Shown: positions 10,321 to 19,057 of the stretch, piece by piece
Numbering within the stretch: the first letter of the stretch is position 1
Layout: every line of letters begins with the position of its first letter
Source: a bacterium 1XD42-1
GTDB lineage: Bacteria; Bacillota; Clostridia; Oscillospirales; Ruminococcaceae
Length of the DNA: 64,000 nt
Assembly: GCA_003612625.1 (NCBI GenBank)
Contig: RAZJ01000005.1
Location: forward strand, 1-64,000
Direction: 5' to 3'
Notes under the pieces: generated by a model
The model's input: only the letters and a program-made list of their open reading frames with translations
What the model was told of the DNA's origin: nothing
The model's database searches: none
Program-made: the position numbers and the translations under genes

Positions 10321-10972
10321 AAGGCATGAACCATGCCAGCAAAAGCGGTGTGATATAAGCTTCAATTAAGCCTGCGAGAATGGTAAAAGGGGCTACGATC
10401 CAGACGAAAGCCCGGAATATTTCTTTCAGCACTTCCAGCAAAGGTTTGCTTTTCCGGGAACGGATAATCAGCCGGGCAAGTGACAGGCTCAAATAAAACC
10501 CCATGCCATAGGAAAACAGCAAAGCGGATAGTTCAAAGATCCCGTGAGGCAGTACCCCCAGTACAAAAAGCCCGGTGGGATTGACTCCGGCTAAACTCAG
10601 CCCTCCGCCTACCGCGCCAATGATAGCTGCATTGAGGATCAAAGGCAGGGCAGGCAGGAATAAAAAGGGGATAAGCCCTAATAACATTCCGGTTGCCATT
10701 GCCACAAGGTTGCTGGCAATCAGTTTGACTCCATTGATCCGGAGTCCTTCCGGTTCAGCCGAATCAAATTCCGGCTCCTCATATAAATTTTTCGATTCAA
10801 ACAGTTCGTCTATTTGAGATACAACATTGGCAGTCAGCAGTTCATTATGGGAAAACAAGGCCCAGGAACCGGCTGTACTCAGAAGAAACAACAGGAGCGT
10901 TGTAATGATGTACCATTTAATCTGAGCAATAAAATGCCATGCCCCGCTCCATTCCCTTAGGGCAGTCCCCAA
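10319..10972 (-). CDS. SpoIIM-family (stage II sporulation protein M-like) membrane protein
   Basis: This 217-residue protein has about five hydrophobic segments and the family motif LGVLPHGIFELSALLFSYGM (about residues 138-157). In Bacillus SpoIIM works with SpoIID and SpoIIP in septal peptidoglycan hydrolysis during engulfment, but the wider family also occurs in non-sporulating contexts. The start is TTG at 10972, well supported by AAAGGAGG seven bases upstream. It follows the phosphoesterase gene by 18 bases and is the last gene of the metY operon. Whether it is the true sporulation SpoIIM or a paralogue cannot be decided here. Confidence 0.8.
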   Translation of the reverse strand: MGTALREWSGAWHFIAQIKWYIITTLLLFLLSTAGSWALFSHNELLTANVVSQIDELFESKNLYEEPEFDSAEPEGLRINGVKLIASNLVAMATGMLLGLIPFLFLPALPLILNAAIIGAVGGGLSLAGVNPTGLFVLGVLPHGIFELSALLFSYGMGFYLSLSLARLIIRSRKSKPLLEVLKEIFRAFVWIVAPFTILAGLIEAYITPLLLAWFMP

Positions 10973-10990
10973 TTTTTTCCCTCCTTTGGT

Positions 10991-11659
10991 TTAAACCTTC
11001 AGTGGCAATACATCTAAATAAACAGCATGATGTAATGGGGGAATCACTTTATCGAAATGGTAACGGCCGAAATACCATTGTTTATACTGGACCTCCCGTG
11101 ATACCCCGTCCAGAAAAGCGCCTAATTGATCGGTGCGCATATGATCCATATCTAAGAAGCTGTTGACTACGGAAGAAGGGGAATGGGTAATAATATAGTC
11201 CACTTTGTTCCCATGGCTTTCTAAATTCTGCCGGGCATAGGCAATTTCCTCTTTGGAAGGCAGTTCATTCCGCCACCAGCTAATGCCTTCAATACGGTCA
11301 TCCATATCGGGGCTTTCACCGCCCCCAAAGGTGAAAATATCCACGTCTTCAATATGGTAAATTTCCCCCCGCAAAAGCTGGAAAATATTACTGGAAATGC
11401 GGCGGGCAGAACCGCCTGAAAAGGAACCCTGGGGATATTCTGCCAGCATATCCAGATTATCATGGGTGCCTTCTACAAACAGAATCTGGTAAGGCCGCTT
11501 CTCCAGCCATTTCAATACTTTTTGTTCATTTTTCGAGCCGTCCCAGATAAAGCCAAAATCACCGCATACAATAAGGGTATCGCCTTTTTTTAAAGGCTTC
11601 ATTGCTTTTGATTTGAAACGGGCCTGATCAGCATGGATATCTCCCGTTACATAGATCAT
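10991..11659 (-). CDS. Calcineurin-like metallophosphoesterase
   Basis: This 222-residue protein has the ordered metal-binding motifs of the family: GDIHAD (residues 6-11), CGDFGF, GTHDN in place of the usual GNHD/E, and THSP, then the terminal FGRYHFD in the position of GHxH. The Asn-to-Thr change in the third motif may alter metal or substrate handling. The substrate is unknown. It sits between metY and the SpoIIM-like gene in one minus-strand operon (gaps of 15 and 18 bases). Confidence 0.85.
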   Translation of the reverse strand: MIYVTGDIHADQARFKSKAMKPLKKGDTLIVCGDFGFIWDGSKNEQKVLKWLEKRPYQILFVEGTHDNLDMLAEYPQGSFSGGSARRISSNIFQLLRGEIYHIEDVDIFTFGGGESPDMDDRIEGISWWRNELPSKEEIAYARQNLESHGNKVDYIITHSPSSVVNSFLDMDHMRTDQLGAFLDGVSREVQYKQWYFGRYHFDKVIPPLHHAVYLDVLPLKV

Positions 11660-11674
11660 GCTTTTTCACCCCGT

Positions 11675-12970
11675 CTATTTTTTTGTGCATGAAATAGCTT
11701 GTTCCATATCGGCTATAATGTCTTTGACATCCTCCAGGCCAACAGAAAGCCGGATGGTTTCTGCCGTAATCCCAGCCTGAGCTAACTGGGCGTCGCTTAA
11801 CTGGCTGTGGGTTGTTGTAGCGGGATGGATCACCAGTGTACGGACATCCCCTACATTGGCTACATGGGTAACCAGCTTTAAGGAGTCAATAAATTTAGCG
11901 CAGGCCTGCCGCCCGCCCCGGACGCCAAATGTCATAACGCCGCCGGCGCCTTTTGGCAGGTATTTTTTTGCCCGTTCATGATAGGTGTCCCCGGCAAGGC
12001 CCGGATAATGGACAAAGGAAACATCAGGGTGCTTCGACAAATGCTCCGCAATTTTGAGGGCGCTTTCCGAATGGCGCTGCATCCGCAAGGATAAAGTTTC
12101 AATGCCTTGCAGAATCAGGAAAGCATTCATAGGAGCACAGCAGGCCCCTAAATCCCGGAGGATCAAAGCCCGCAAACGGGTAATAAAAGCAGTTTCCCCT
12201 AAATCGGCAAAAACAATCCCATGATAGCTCACATCCGGCTCATTGTAGAGAGGGAACCGGGGATTGCCTTTAAAACGGAATGTGCCTGCATCCGTTACCA
12301 TGCCGCACATGGAAGTACCATGTCCCCCCAGGAATTTGGTAGCAGAATGGATAACAAAGTCTGCGCCAAATTCAATGGGACGGCAGAGATAAGGCGTGGT
12401 AAAAGTGCTGTCTACAATAAATGGGATTCCGTGTTTATGGGCAATGTTTGCAATGGCTTCCAGATCGGCTACGTTTACATTGGGATTGCCTACCGCTTCT
12501 ACAAAGAAAGCTTTTGTCTTTTCGGTTACAGCATTTTCCCAGGCTTCCAGATCGTCGGGATCTACAAATTTAACTTTAATCCCCATGCGACCCATGGTAA
12601 TCCCCATCATATTGATAGCGCCGCCATAGATGCAGATAGAAGAAACGATTTCATCCCCTTCGGAAGCCAGATTCAGGAATGCTGCCATCATAACGGCATG
12701 GCCGGAAGCCATTGCCAAAGCGCCGACACCGCCGTCTAAAGCTGCTACACGGCGTTCTAAAGCATCAACAGTGGGATTGCTCAGGCGGGTATAAATATTT
12801 CCCGGCTGTTTTAATTCAAATAAATTTTTGGCATATTCCGTACTGTCAAAGGTATAAGCAGTGGCCTGGTAAACAGGCAGGTTTACTGCATGGGTAACAG
12901 GATCGGCCTGTGTTCCCGCATGGATCATCAGTGTATCAAATCCATAATTCTGCTCTTTATAATCTAGCAT
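11675..12970 (-). CDS. metY: O-acetylhomoserine sulfhydrylase (aminocarboxypropyltransferase)
   Basis: This 431-residue PLP enzyme makes homocysteine from O-acetylhomoserine and sulfide. The Cys/Met metabolism fold is clear: HAGTQADPVTHAVNLPVYQ at the N-terminus, YTRLSNPTVDALERRVAALD, the PLP-lysine motif VIHSATKFLGGHGT, and the C-terminal LVIHPATTTHSQLS. The large insertion after the lysine motif separates it from the cystathionine enzymes. A GGGGG run lies close to the ATG. No SAM-I riboswitch core was seen upstream. Confidence 0.95.
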   Translation of the reverse strand: MLDYKEQNYGFDTLMIHAGTQADPVTHAVNLPVYQATAYTFDSTEYAKNLFELKQPGNIYTRLSNPTVDALERRVAALDGGVGALAMASGHAVMMAAFLNLASEGDEIVSSICIYGGAINMMGITMGRMGIKVKFVDPDDLEAWENAVTEKTKAFFVEAVGNPNVNVADLEAIANIAHKHGIPFIVDSTFTTPYLCRPIEFGADFVIHSATKFLGGHGTSMCGMVTDAGTFRFKGNPRFPLYNEPDVSYHGIVFADLGETAFITRLRALILRDLGACCAPMNAFLILQGIETLSLRMQRHSESALKIAEHLSKHPDVSFVHYPGLAGDTYHERAKKYLPKGAGGVMTFGVRGGRQACAKFIDSLKLVTHVANVGDVRTLVIHPATTTHSQLSDAQLAQAGITAETIRLSVGLEDVKDIIADMEQAISCTKK

Positions 12971-13151
12971 TGCATGTCCCCCTTTTTTTTGTTATACTAT
13001 TATCAAATGGATACCTGAAATAACAGATAAATCCTGTTTTTCCCCCTCAATCTGCCAGGGGAAAAGGCAGCCACCAACATATTATCACAGATCTGTTGAT
13101 TCCGCAATCAATTTTCTGTCAATCATCTCTCTGTCATGGAGGTTTTTTAAT

Positions 13152-14801
13152 ATGAAGCTTTCTTCTAAAATATGCAGGCGGATAGGAACCTGCTGTATGG
13201 CTTTTATGCTACTGCTGAGTACGCTCCCAATGGCTTCCTGCGGAAAAAAGGGAGATGCTTCCAGCAGTTCGCCTTCTTCTGAAGGCAGCAGTTCTTCCAA
13301 ATCCAGCAAATCAAGCAAGTCCAGTAAAAGCAGCAAAAATAATAAAGATGAGGAGGCAATTCCGGCAGAAGCCCTTCCTGCACCGGAAACTGCTGCTGTA
13401 TTCCCGCCGCCGCCCTTTGTGGACGAGCTGCGCAGTAAAAATATTTATATCCTGAACCTGGATTCCGGAAAAGAAGTGTGGGCACAAGGGGCTGATGAAC
13501 GGATTCCTCCGGCTTCCATTACAAAAATTATGACCTGTCTGCTGGCCCTGGAGTATGTGGAAGATTTAGACGGGGAATCCGTAGCTTTAACAACGGATAT
13601 TAACAATTACCTGTATGAGCAGCGGATCGATACATTAGGCGGTATCTCAATGGGGGAAAGCTTCTGCATCCGGGATCTGCTGTATGCCATGATGCTCCAG
13701 TCTGCCAATGAAGCCGCCATGATGGTGGGGAAATATGTCAGCACCAAAGACAGCCGCGCCCCGGAAGGCGGGGATCTGGAAGTCTTTGCGGAAATGATGA
13801 ATGAAAAAGCCAGGGAAATCGGCGCGTTAAATACCCATTTTGTCAATCCTACGGGCCTTTCGGATGACAACCATTATTCCACAGCCAAAGATATGGCGCT
13901 GATTGCCCAATACGCCTGGGAACACCCAAAATACGGGGAAACCTTCCAGGAAATTGTTTCGACTAATGCTTATACTTCCAAGCCTACCAACCGGAATCCC
14001 AATGGGATCACCTGGTACAGCATTGTATATCCCCAGCAAAATTCCCAAAGCGATTATTATATTCCGGATCTTCACGGCATCAAAACAGGCACCCTTTTTG
14101 AACCGGATCGGGACCCCAATCCCAATATTCATAATTTTGTTACCACCGTATCCCGGGATGGGTATACCTATTTGTTTTCAGTCTGCGGGGCGCCGGTAGC
14201 GGGAGAGGACAGCAATGGCAATTATGGCAGGTATGCTAAAAACCTGGCCTTTGTGGATACAAAGCTTTTAGCCAACTGGGTCTTTGAAACCTTCCAGGTA
14301 AAAACCCTGGTAAATGTCGGGGAAACTATGACACAGGTTGCCGTGAATTTATCCTGGGATGAGAAAAAAGTTGACCTGATTGCGGCGGAAAAATTTGCTT
14401 CCCTGGTGACGGTGGAAACCAATGCGGATAACGTCCAAAAGGATGTGGTTCTTTACAACGCAAAAAAACGGATGATTGACCGGAAAGAGGAAGAAAAGTA
14501 TTTTGATGCCCCCATCAACAAAGGGGATGAATTGGGGTATGTACGGATTACCACTGCCGGAAATCTGGAGCTGGGCCGGGTGCGGTTAGTTGCTGCCAAA
14601 TCAATCGAACGCAGTGACGGGCTTTATTACATGAGCAAGTTTAAAGAATTTATGGGGAAATTTGTTTTTAAATTCCTGCTGACCTTCTTGATCATTATTG
14701 CTGTGCTGTATATCCTGTTAATGATCATCCGGAACCGGAATAAAAAGCGGTATCGGATGAAACGCCGCCCGCCCCGTCCTCCGGCCAGCCGGAAAAATTA
14801 A
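13152..14801 (+). CDS. Serine-type D-Ala-D-Ala carboxypeptidase (PBP5/DacF type), surface anchored
   Basis: This 549-residue penicillin-binding enzyme trims the terminal D-Ala from peptidoglycan stem peptides. The catalytic motifs are SITK within PPASITKIMT (about residue 122), SAN near 185 and KTG near 310. The N-terminus looks like a lipoprotein signal ending MASC, followed by a Ser/Lys-rich linker (about 37-70). A C-terminal membrane helix (about 500-525) and a very basic tail follow. GGAGG is nine bases before the ATG. Two membrane anchors on one protein are unusual. Its transcript ends in a hairpin that also masks the next gene's ribosome site. Confidence 0.92.
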   Translation: MKLSSKICRRIGTCCMAFMLLLSTLPMASCGKKGDASSSSPSSEGSSSSKSSKSSKSSKSSKNNKDEEAIPAEALPAPETAAVFPPPPFVDELRSKNIYILNLDSGKEVWAQGADERIPPASITKIMTCLLALEYVEDLDGESVALTTDINNYLYEQRIDTLGGISMGESFCIRDLLYAMMLQSANEAAMMVGKYVSTKDSRAPEGGDLEVFAEMMNEKAREIGALNTHFVNPTGLSDDNHYSTAKDMALIAQYAWEHPKYGETFQEIVSTNAYTSKPTNRNPNGITWYSIVYPQQNSQSDYYIPDLHGIKTGTLFEPDRDPNPNIHNFVTTVSRDGYTYLFSVCGAPVAGEDSNGNYGRYAKNLAFVDTKLLANWVFETFQVKTLVNVGETMTQVAVNLSWDEKKVDLIAAEKFASLVTVETNADNVQKDVVLYNAKKRMIDRKEEEKYFDAPINKGDELGYVRITTAGNLELGRVRLVAAKSIERSDGLYYMSKFKEFMGKFVFKFLLTFLIIIAVLYILLMIIRNRNKKRYRMKRRPPRPPASRKN

Positions 14802-14822
14802 AAAATTTTAAGCCTTTGCAGT

Positions 14823-14880
14823 AAAAGCCTTCTTTTTTCCACACTTTATAGGTGAAATCGTGGAAAAAGGAGGCTTTTTA
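14823..14880 (+). promoter_or_regulatory. Terminator-like hairpin masking the DUF4349 ribosome binding site
   Basis: The 5' arm 14823-14842 pairs with 14860-14878 through about 19 pairs with one bulged T (14830), closing on a 17-base loop. The 3' arm contains the AAAGGAGG that serves the ATG at 14884 and runs into a T-rich end. It can work as the dac terminator and, on read-through, as a block on translation of the next gene. Confidence 0.7.
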
Positions 14881-14883
14881 TTG

Positions 14884-15939
14884 ATGAGGCATACATATTG
14901 CAGCTTATTGGCAGTTTCTTTGGCATTCCTTTTGACTGCCTGCGGCGGAAGCGCCGGCGGATCGAAATTGAGTGATGCAGGCGTGGAATCCATTGCTATG
15001 TCCTCTTCCGCAGCCGCACAGACCCCGATGGCTATGGTGGATTATGCGGAAGCAGAAGAAATGGATATGGGCGAAAACGGGGCGGTAAATGATACCACAG
15101 CCCTTGCAGGCCAGGAAACAACCTCCCAGGCCCAGCTGCCGGAAAACCGGAAAATTATCCGTCATATGTCGCTGTATCTGGAAACCCAGGACTTTGAAAA
15201 TGCTTTGACCCAGATCCGGCAGGCCGTAGCAGATTCAGGGGGATATATCGAACAGGAGAACATTTCCGGAAGAAGCATCCGCAGCAACCGGGAAGAAAAT
15301 CCCCGCCATGCTTATTTTATGGCCCGAATCCCTTCCCAAAGGCTGGACGGGGCAGTCAGCATGGTTTCCGGCATCTGCAATATACGGGAACGCCAGGAAA
15401 ATACAGATGATGTGACAGAGCGTTACTATGATGCCCAGGCCCGTCTGCGATCTTTGGAAATACAGGAGCAGCGTTTGCTGGCGATTCTGGAAAAAGCCGA
15501 TAAATTGGAAGATGTCGTATCTTTGGAGCAGGCCCTGTCTGAAGTGCGCTACGAAATTGAATCCATTACAGCATCCCTCCGGCATATGGATTCCCAGGTG
15601 ATGTATTCCTATTTGGAAATGAACCTGGATGAAGTTGTTACCTATACGGAAAGCCCCGGCATACCGAAAACCTTCGGGGAAGAATTGGCCGCCGCCGCTT
15701 CTGCATCCATGCGGGGCGTAACAGGTTTTTGTAAATCTATGCTGTTGGGATTTATCCGGAATGGCCCGGTATTGATTGTAGGCTTGCTGGTATGGGTGCT
15801 GATTATCGGTGCAATTGTCTGGTTTATCCGGTGGATTCTGCGGAAAACCCATATTTTGCAGCCCAGGGAAAAAGCCCCTAAGAAAAAGAAAAAAAACCAG
15901 ACAGAAAATCCATCTGCGGGTGGGCCTTCTGGGGAATAG
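14884..15939 (+). CDS. DUF4349 lipoprotein
   Basis: This is a 351-residue protein. A lipoprotein signal ends LLTAC (Cys at about residue 20). An Ala/Glu-rich spacer follows, then the DUF4349 domain: a beta strand unit (KIIRHMSLYLETQDFENAL), a long coiled-coil (about 175-240, EIQEQRLLAILEKADKLEDV) and a C-terminal membrane helix near 300-325 with a basic tail. The family is a predicted surface or envelope protein of unknown function. The ATG at 14884 follows AAAGGAGG by about 10 bases; an upstream GTG at 14860 is within the hairpin and less likely. Confidence 0.85.
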   Translation: MRHTYCSLLAVSLAFLLTACGGSAGGSKLSDAGVESIAMSSSAAAQTPMAMVDYAEAEEMDMGENGAVNDTTALAGQETTSQAQLPENRKIIRHMSLYLETQDFENALTQIRQAVADSGGYIEQENISGRSIRSNREENPRHAYFMARIPSQRLDGAVSMVSGICNIRERQENTDDVTERYYDAQARLRSLEIQEQRLLAILEKADKLEDVVSLEQALSEVRYEIESITASLRHMDSQVMYSYLEMNLDEVVTYTESPGIPKTFGEELAAAASASMRGVTGFCKSMLLGFIRNGPVLIVGLLVWVLIIGAIVWFIRWILRKTHILQPREKAPKKKKKNQTENPSAGGPSGE

Positions 15940-15969
15940 GTTTTAAAAATATTTTTTTCTGATTTATAA

Positions 15970-16020
15970 ACAATGTCTCTGCAAAGGAAATAAATTCCTT
16001 TTTACAGGGACATTGTTTTA
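15970..16020 (+). terminator. Terminator after the DUF4349 gene
   Basis: ACAATGTCTCTGCAAAGGAA and a near-complementary arm ending CAGGGACATTGT close on a short AT loop and run into TTTTA. Confidence 0.85.
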
Positions 16021-16295
16021 TCTGTATATAGAAAATCTCTATCGGTTTTATAGAAATTCTAATAAAAGCATATAAATTTTGTAACATCTGTTGATTGATT
16101 TTTCACAAAGTAAATGATAAACTGTATCTATGATGTGGATTGTATACAATCTGCTGTTTACATAAATTTCCTTGTAAAAGGATCGGAGGAAAGAAGGTGG
16201 TTTTATTTTAGCATAAGCGGCAGCAGAAAGAGAGAGAATGCTGTCCATTGTTTGTAACGACATAAAAAATTATGTGTTAAAATTGGAGGTTTAAA

Positions 16296-17462
16296 ATGGA
16301 GGCACTTATTACCCGTACTGACGGCCTGATGTTTGTCATTTTACTGATGGTAGCCTTTTCCTTATGGCTTCAGCGGTATAAGGTTTTTAAATCCTTAGGC
16401 CCTGTCTTAACCGTTGTTGTTTTGGGCATTGTTTTATCCAATACTGGTGTTGTTCCAATTTCTCATGATGTTTACGGCACCTTGTCAACGTATTGTGTCC
16501 CCTTGTCGATCTCAATCTGCTTATTGAGTATGAACCTGACCGAACTGAAAAAATTAAACAAGGAACCGGTTCTTGCTTTAATTTCCGCCATTGGTTCGGT
16601 ATGTATTGTTGCTATTGTATTAGGCCTGTTCTTTGCTCCCCGGATTGAAGAAGGCTGGAAATGCGCTGGCATGTTCGTAGGTACTTATACTGGTGGTACG
16701 CCAAACTTAACTGCTATTGCGACTGGCCTGGACTGCTCAAGCGGAACGTTAGCCGCTGCCAATGCCGCTGACTATGTGGTTTCCACCCCGTTAATGGTAT
16801 TTTTGTTTGCTGCCCCTGTATTGATGAAAAATTCTAAAAAATGGAACAAATTATGGCCCTATCAGTTCTCTGCTGCCGAACTGGAAGAAGGCGACAAAGA
16901 ACCTTTAATGGCTGATAAAAAATGGTCCATTCGTGATATTGCCTGGCTGCTGACCATTGGCTTTGCAGTCACTTTCGTAACAACTGCTACTGCACAGGCG
17001 ATTTTCCCGGCAGATTTCTGGAAAGCCGGACGGCTCTTGCTGCTGACAACCGTTTCCATTTGTGTTGCACAGTTGAAACCCGTTCAGAAACTCCGTGGAA
17101 ATCTGGATTTAGGCTTGTTTATTTCCTTAACCTTCCTGTCTACCATCGGCTTTGCCGTAGATTTGAAACAATTCCTCGGTTCCGCACTGATGATGACTTT
17201 GTATGTACTGTTTATGCTGATCGGCTGTATTGTCCTCCATTTGGGAATCTGCCGCTTGCTGAAAATTAAATATGAATATGTACTGCTGTCTATGGTAGGA
17301 TGTATCGTTGACGGACCCACATCTTCTTTGACCGCAGCAGGTGCACAATGGAAATCCTTAATCAATATCGGCTTAATTATGGGCGTTTTGGCTGGCGCTT
17401 CCGGAAACTATGTTGGTATCTTTGTTGCATATGTTGTCCGGGCTTTGACTGGCGCCGCTTAA
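16296..17462 (+). CDS. DUF819 (YjcL-like) integral membrane protein
   Basis: This 388-residue protein has about eleven hydrophobic helices and the family hallmarks SNTGVVP, MFVGTYTGGTPNLTAI (about residues 125-140) and the late GAQWKSLINIGLIMGVLAGASGNY. DUF819 proteins are predicted transporters with no agreed substrate. TTGGAGG precedes the ATG by seven bases. It stands alone, after a 275-base leader region (16021-16295) in which I see no RNA element, and is followed by a broken acetyltransferase gene. Confidence 0.88.
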   Translation: MEALITRTDGLMFVILLMVAFSLWLQRYKVFKSLGPVLTVVVLGIVLSNTGVVPISHDVYGTLSTYCVPLSISICLLSMNLTELKKLNKEPVLALISAIGSVCIVAIVLGLFFAPRIEEGWKCAGMFVGTYTGGTPNLTAIATGLDCSSGTLAAANAADYVVSTPLMVFLFAAPVLMKNSKKWNKLWPYQFSAAELEEGDKEPLMADKKWSIRDIAWLLTIGFAVTFVTTATAQAIFPADFWKAGRLLLLTTVSICVAQLKPVQKLRGNLDLGLFISLTFLSTIGFAVDLKQFLGSALMMTLYVLFMLIGCIVLHLGICRLLKIKYEYVLLSMVGCIVDGPTSSLTAAGAQWKSLINIGLIMGVLAGASGNYVGIFVAYVVRALTGAA

Positions 17463-17556
17463 ATAAGCTGGGAGCCTGCATCTGATACTTATAACATTGA
17501 TACCGTCCTGGGCTGTAAAAGCCTGGGGCGGTGTTTCTTTCGTAAGGAGGGATAGC

Positions 17557-18029
17557 GTGATCATTAGAAAATACCAATCATCAGATTGCAAAGCTCTGAC
17601 AGATTTATTTTATCATACGGTTCATACTGTAAATGTCAAGGATTATACCAAGGAGCAGTTGGCTGTATGGGCAACAGGCAATGTGGATTTAGCACAATGG
17701 GATAAATCTTTTTTGGAGCATTACAGCCTGGTGGCAGTACAGAATCATAAAATAACCGGATTTGGGGATATTGATAAAACCGGATATTTAGACCGGCTTT
17801 ATGTCCATAAAGATTATCAAAACCAGGGGATTGCTTCTGCATTTGTGACCATTTGGAACAGGCTTTTCCTGTTGACAAAATTGTTTCTCATGTTTCCATT
17901 ACAGCAAAACCATTTTTCCTGGGCAGAGGGTATTATGTGCTGAAAAGCCAGCAGGTTATCCGGAATGGGGTTGCGTTAATCAATTATGTGATGGAGAAAA
18001 AAATAAAAGGAAGTCCTGCTTCAATGTAA
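17557..18029 (+). pseudogene. GNAT N-acetyltransferase, frameshifted
   Basis: From GTG 17557, seven bases after AAGGAGG, the frame encodes a GNAT domain up to LDRLYVHKDYQNQGIASA, the acetyl-CoA-binding strand and turn. At about 17840-17843 the frame is lost and the original frame stops at 17943. Moving one frame restores a clear GNAT C-terminus (CDHLEQAFPVDKIVSHVSIT, then AKPFFLGRGYYVLKSQQV) to a TAA at 18027-18029. A single missing base around GCA-TT-TGT would explain it. Either the gene is decayed or the read contains an error. Confidence 0.85.
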
Positions 18030-18041
18030 GGACTTCCTTTT
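18005..18041. terminator. Bidirectional terminator overlapping the GNAT stop
   Basis: AAAAGGAAGTCCT (18005-18017) and AGGACTTCCTTTT (18029-18041) are perfect complements. It serves the GNAT remnant and the convergent LCP-like gene. Confidence 0.88.
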
Positions 18042-18044
18042 GCC

Positions 18045-18941
18045 TTAGGCAGGCTGGAAATACTGACGGACCCGGGAAAGAAATGCTTCTGACAGGACAA
18101 AGTTTCCATCCTGCCATTCTCCCTGTACTGGCAGGTTCCCGGCAAACCGGGCATCCATTCCGGCAAGGAATGCGGCAGATTCCCGGCGCAGTTCAAAATC
18201 AGTTGAAGTGACATCGGTACGGACTGCATTGACCGCAAGCTTAAAGACACTGGCAGCCCGTTTTTCAGAAGCGGCACTCATATTTTGGTTAATGGCTTCG
18301 GCGATAATATCTCCTAAGAGTTCACTTTTTTCCACAGGATTTTGTTTCAATGTTGGAACTTGAAATAAATCCAACAGATCCTGTCCGTCTAGCTGCTGTT
18401 TGCCGGCAGAAAAATGGACAGGGCTGCCTTCCCGGGAATAGACGATTTCATAAGGAAGCTCATAGACAACAGAACCTATTTGAGCAGCCAGCTTCATAAA
18501 AATGGTTCCGGAAAGAACCGCATACCGGTCAACAACAATTCCAAAAAGGCTTGATACGGACCGTTTTAAAGCTTCTGCTCCTTCTTTGGTATAAATTTCA
18601 CCCAGTGTTTTTCCTTCTGCCAGGGTATCCGGCGGCAATAAAGCCAGTGGAATTTGTCCGTATTGGGGATTGTACCGGATTAACAGGAAATCCTGAGGGA
18701 TATTGCCTGCCATGCCTGCCACAATCATTGTCAGTGTATCAGATGCGGGAGGCTGATAGTCGTATTGTTCTTTTTCTTCCTGGGCGGCGGGCAATACGGG
18801 CTGTACAGCTAAAACCGTTCCGATCATGGCTAAGGACAGCAAAATAAATGCCATAATAAAGGCGGTCAGAAAAGTTTTTTGTTTTTCCCATTTTTCTCCT
18901 TCCGTATGGTTATCCCCTTTCTGGATTTCTTTTCCTTTCAT
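18045..18941 (-). CDS. Degenerate LytR-CpsA-Psr (LCP)-like membrane protein
   Basis: This is a 298-residue protein with one N-terminal membrane helix (after about residue 25, ending near AVQPVLPAA) and an extracellular domain resembling LCP phosphotransferases, which attach teichoic acids or capsule to the wall. The order is right (SDTLTMIVAG, then FLLIRYNPQYGQIPLALLPPD, GKTLGEIYTKEGAEAL, FGIVVDRYAVL, IGSVVYELP). However, the arginines of the usual RSD and PRDT motifs are replaced (PQD; PPDT). The ATG at 18941 is chosen; a TTG at 18971 extends the frame. It may be inactive or use a changed substrate. Confidence 0.7.
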   Translation of the reverse strand: MKGKEIQKGDNHTEGEKWEKQKTFLTAFIMAFILLSLAMIGTVLAVQPVLPAAQEEKEQYDYQPPASDTLTMIVAGMAGNIPQDFLLIRYNPQYGQIPLALLPPDTLAEGKTLGEIYTKEGAEALKRSVSSLFGIVVDRYAVLSGTIFMKLAAQIGSVVYELPYEIVYSREGSPVHFSAGKQQLDGQDLLDLFQVPTLKQNPVEKSELLGDIIAEAINQNMSAASEKRAASVFKLAVNAVRTDVTSTDFELRRESAAFLAGMDARFAGNLPVQGEWQDGNFVLSEAFLSRVRQYFQPA

Positions 18942-19057
18942 TTTTGACCATAGATCCCCGTTCTTATTCAATTTTATAAAAACCTTTTTTGAAAGATTGC
19001 GTCAAAAGGGATGATGTGATACAATGCGGAGGTAAGAAGTTTAAAGGAGGAAAGAAA

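Noticed and set aside
12971-13151. SAM riboswitch in front of metY, and a hairpin at 13038-13065
   Set aside because: The SAM-I core sequences are absent. The hairpin (TTTTCCCC/GGGGAAAA) lacks a T-tract on either strand, so I leave it unassigned.
16048-16263. 71-codon minus-strand ORF upstream of the DUF819 gene
   Set aside because: It starts close to the DUF819 ribosome site, has low-complexity AT-rich codons and no family resemblance.
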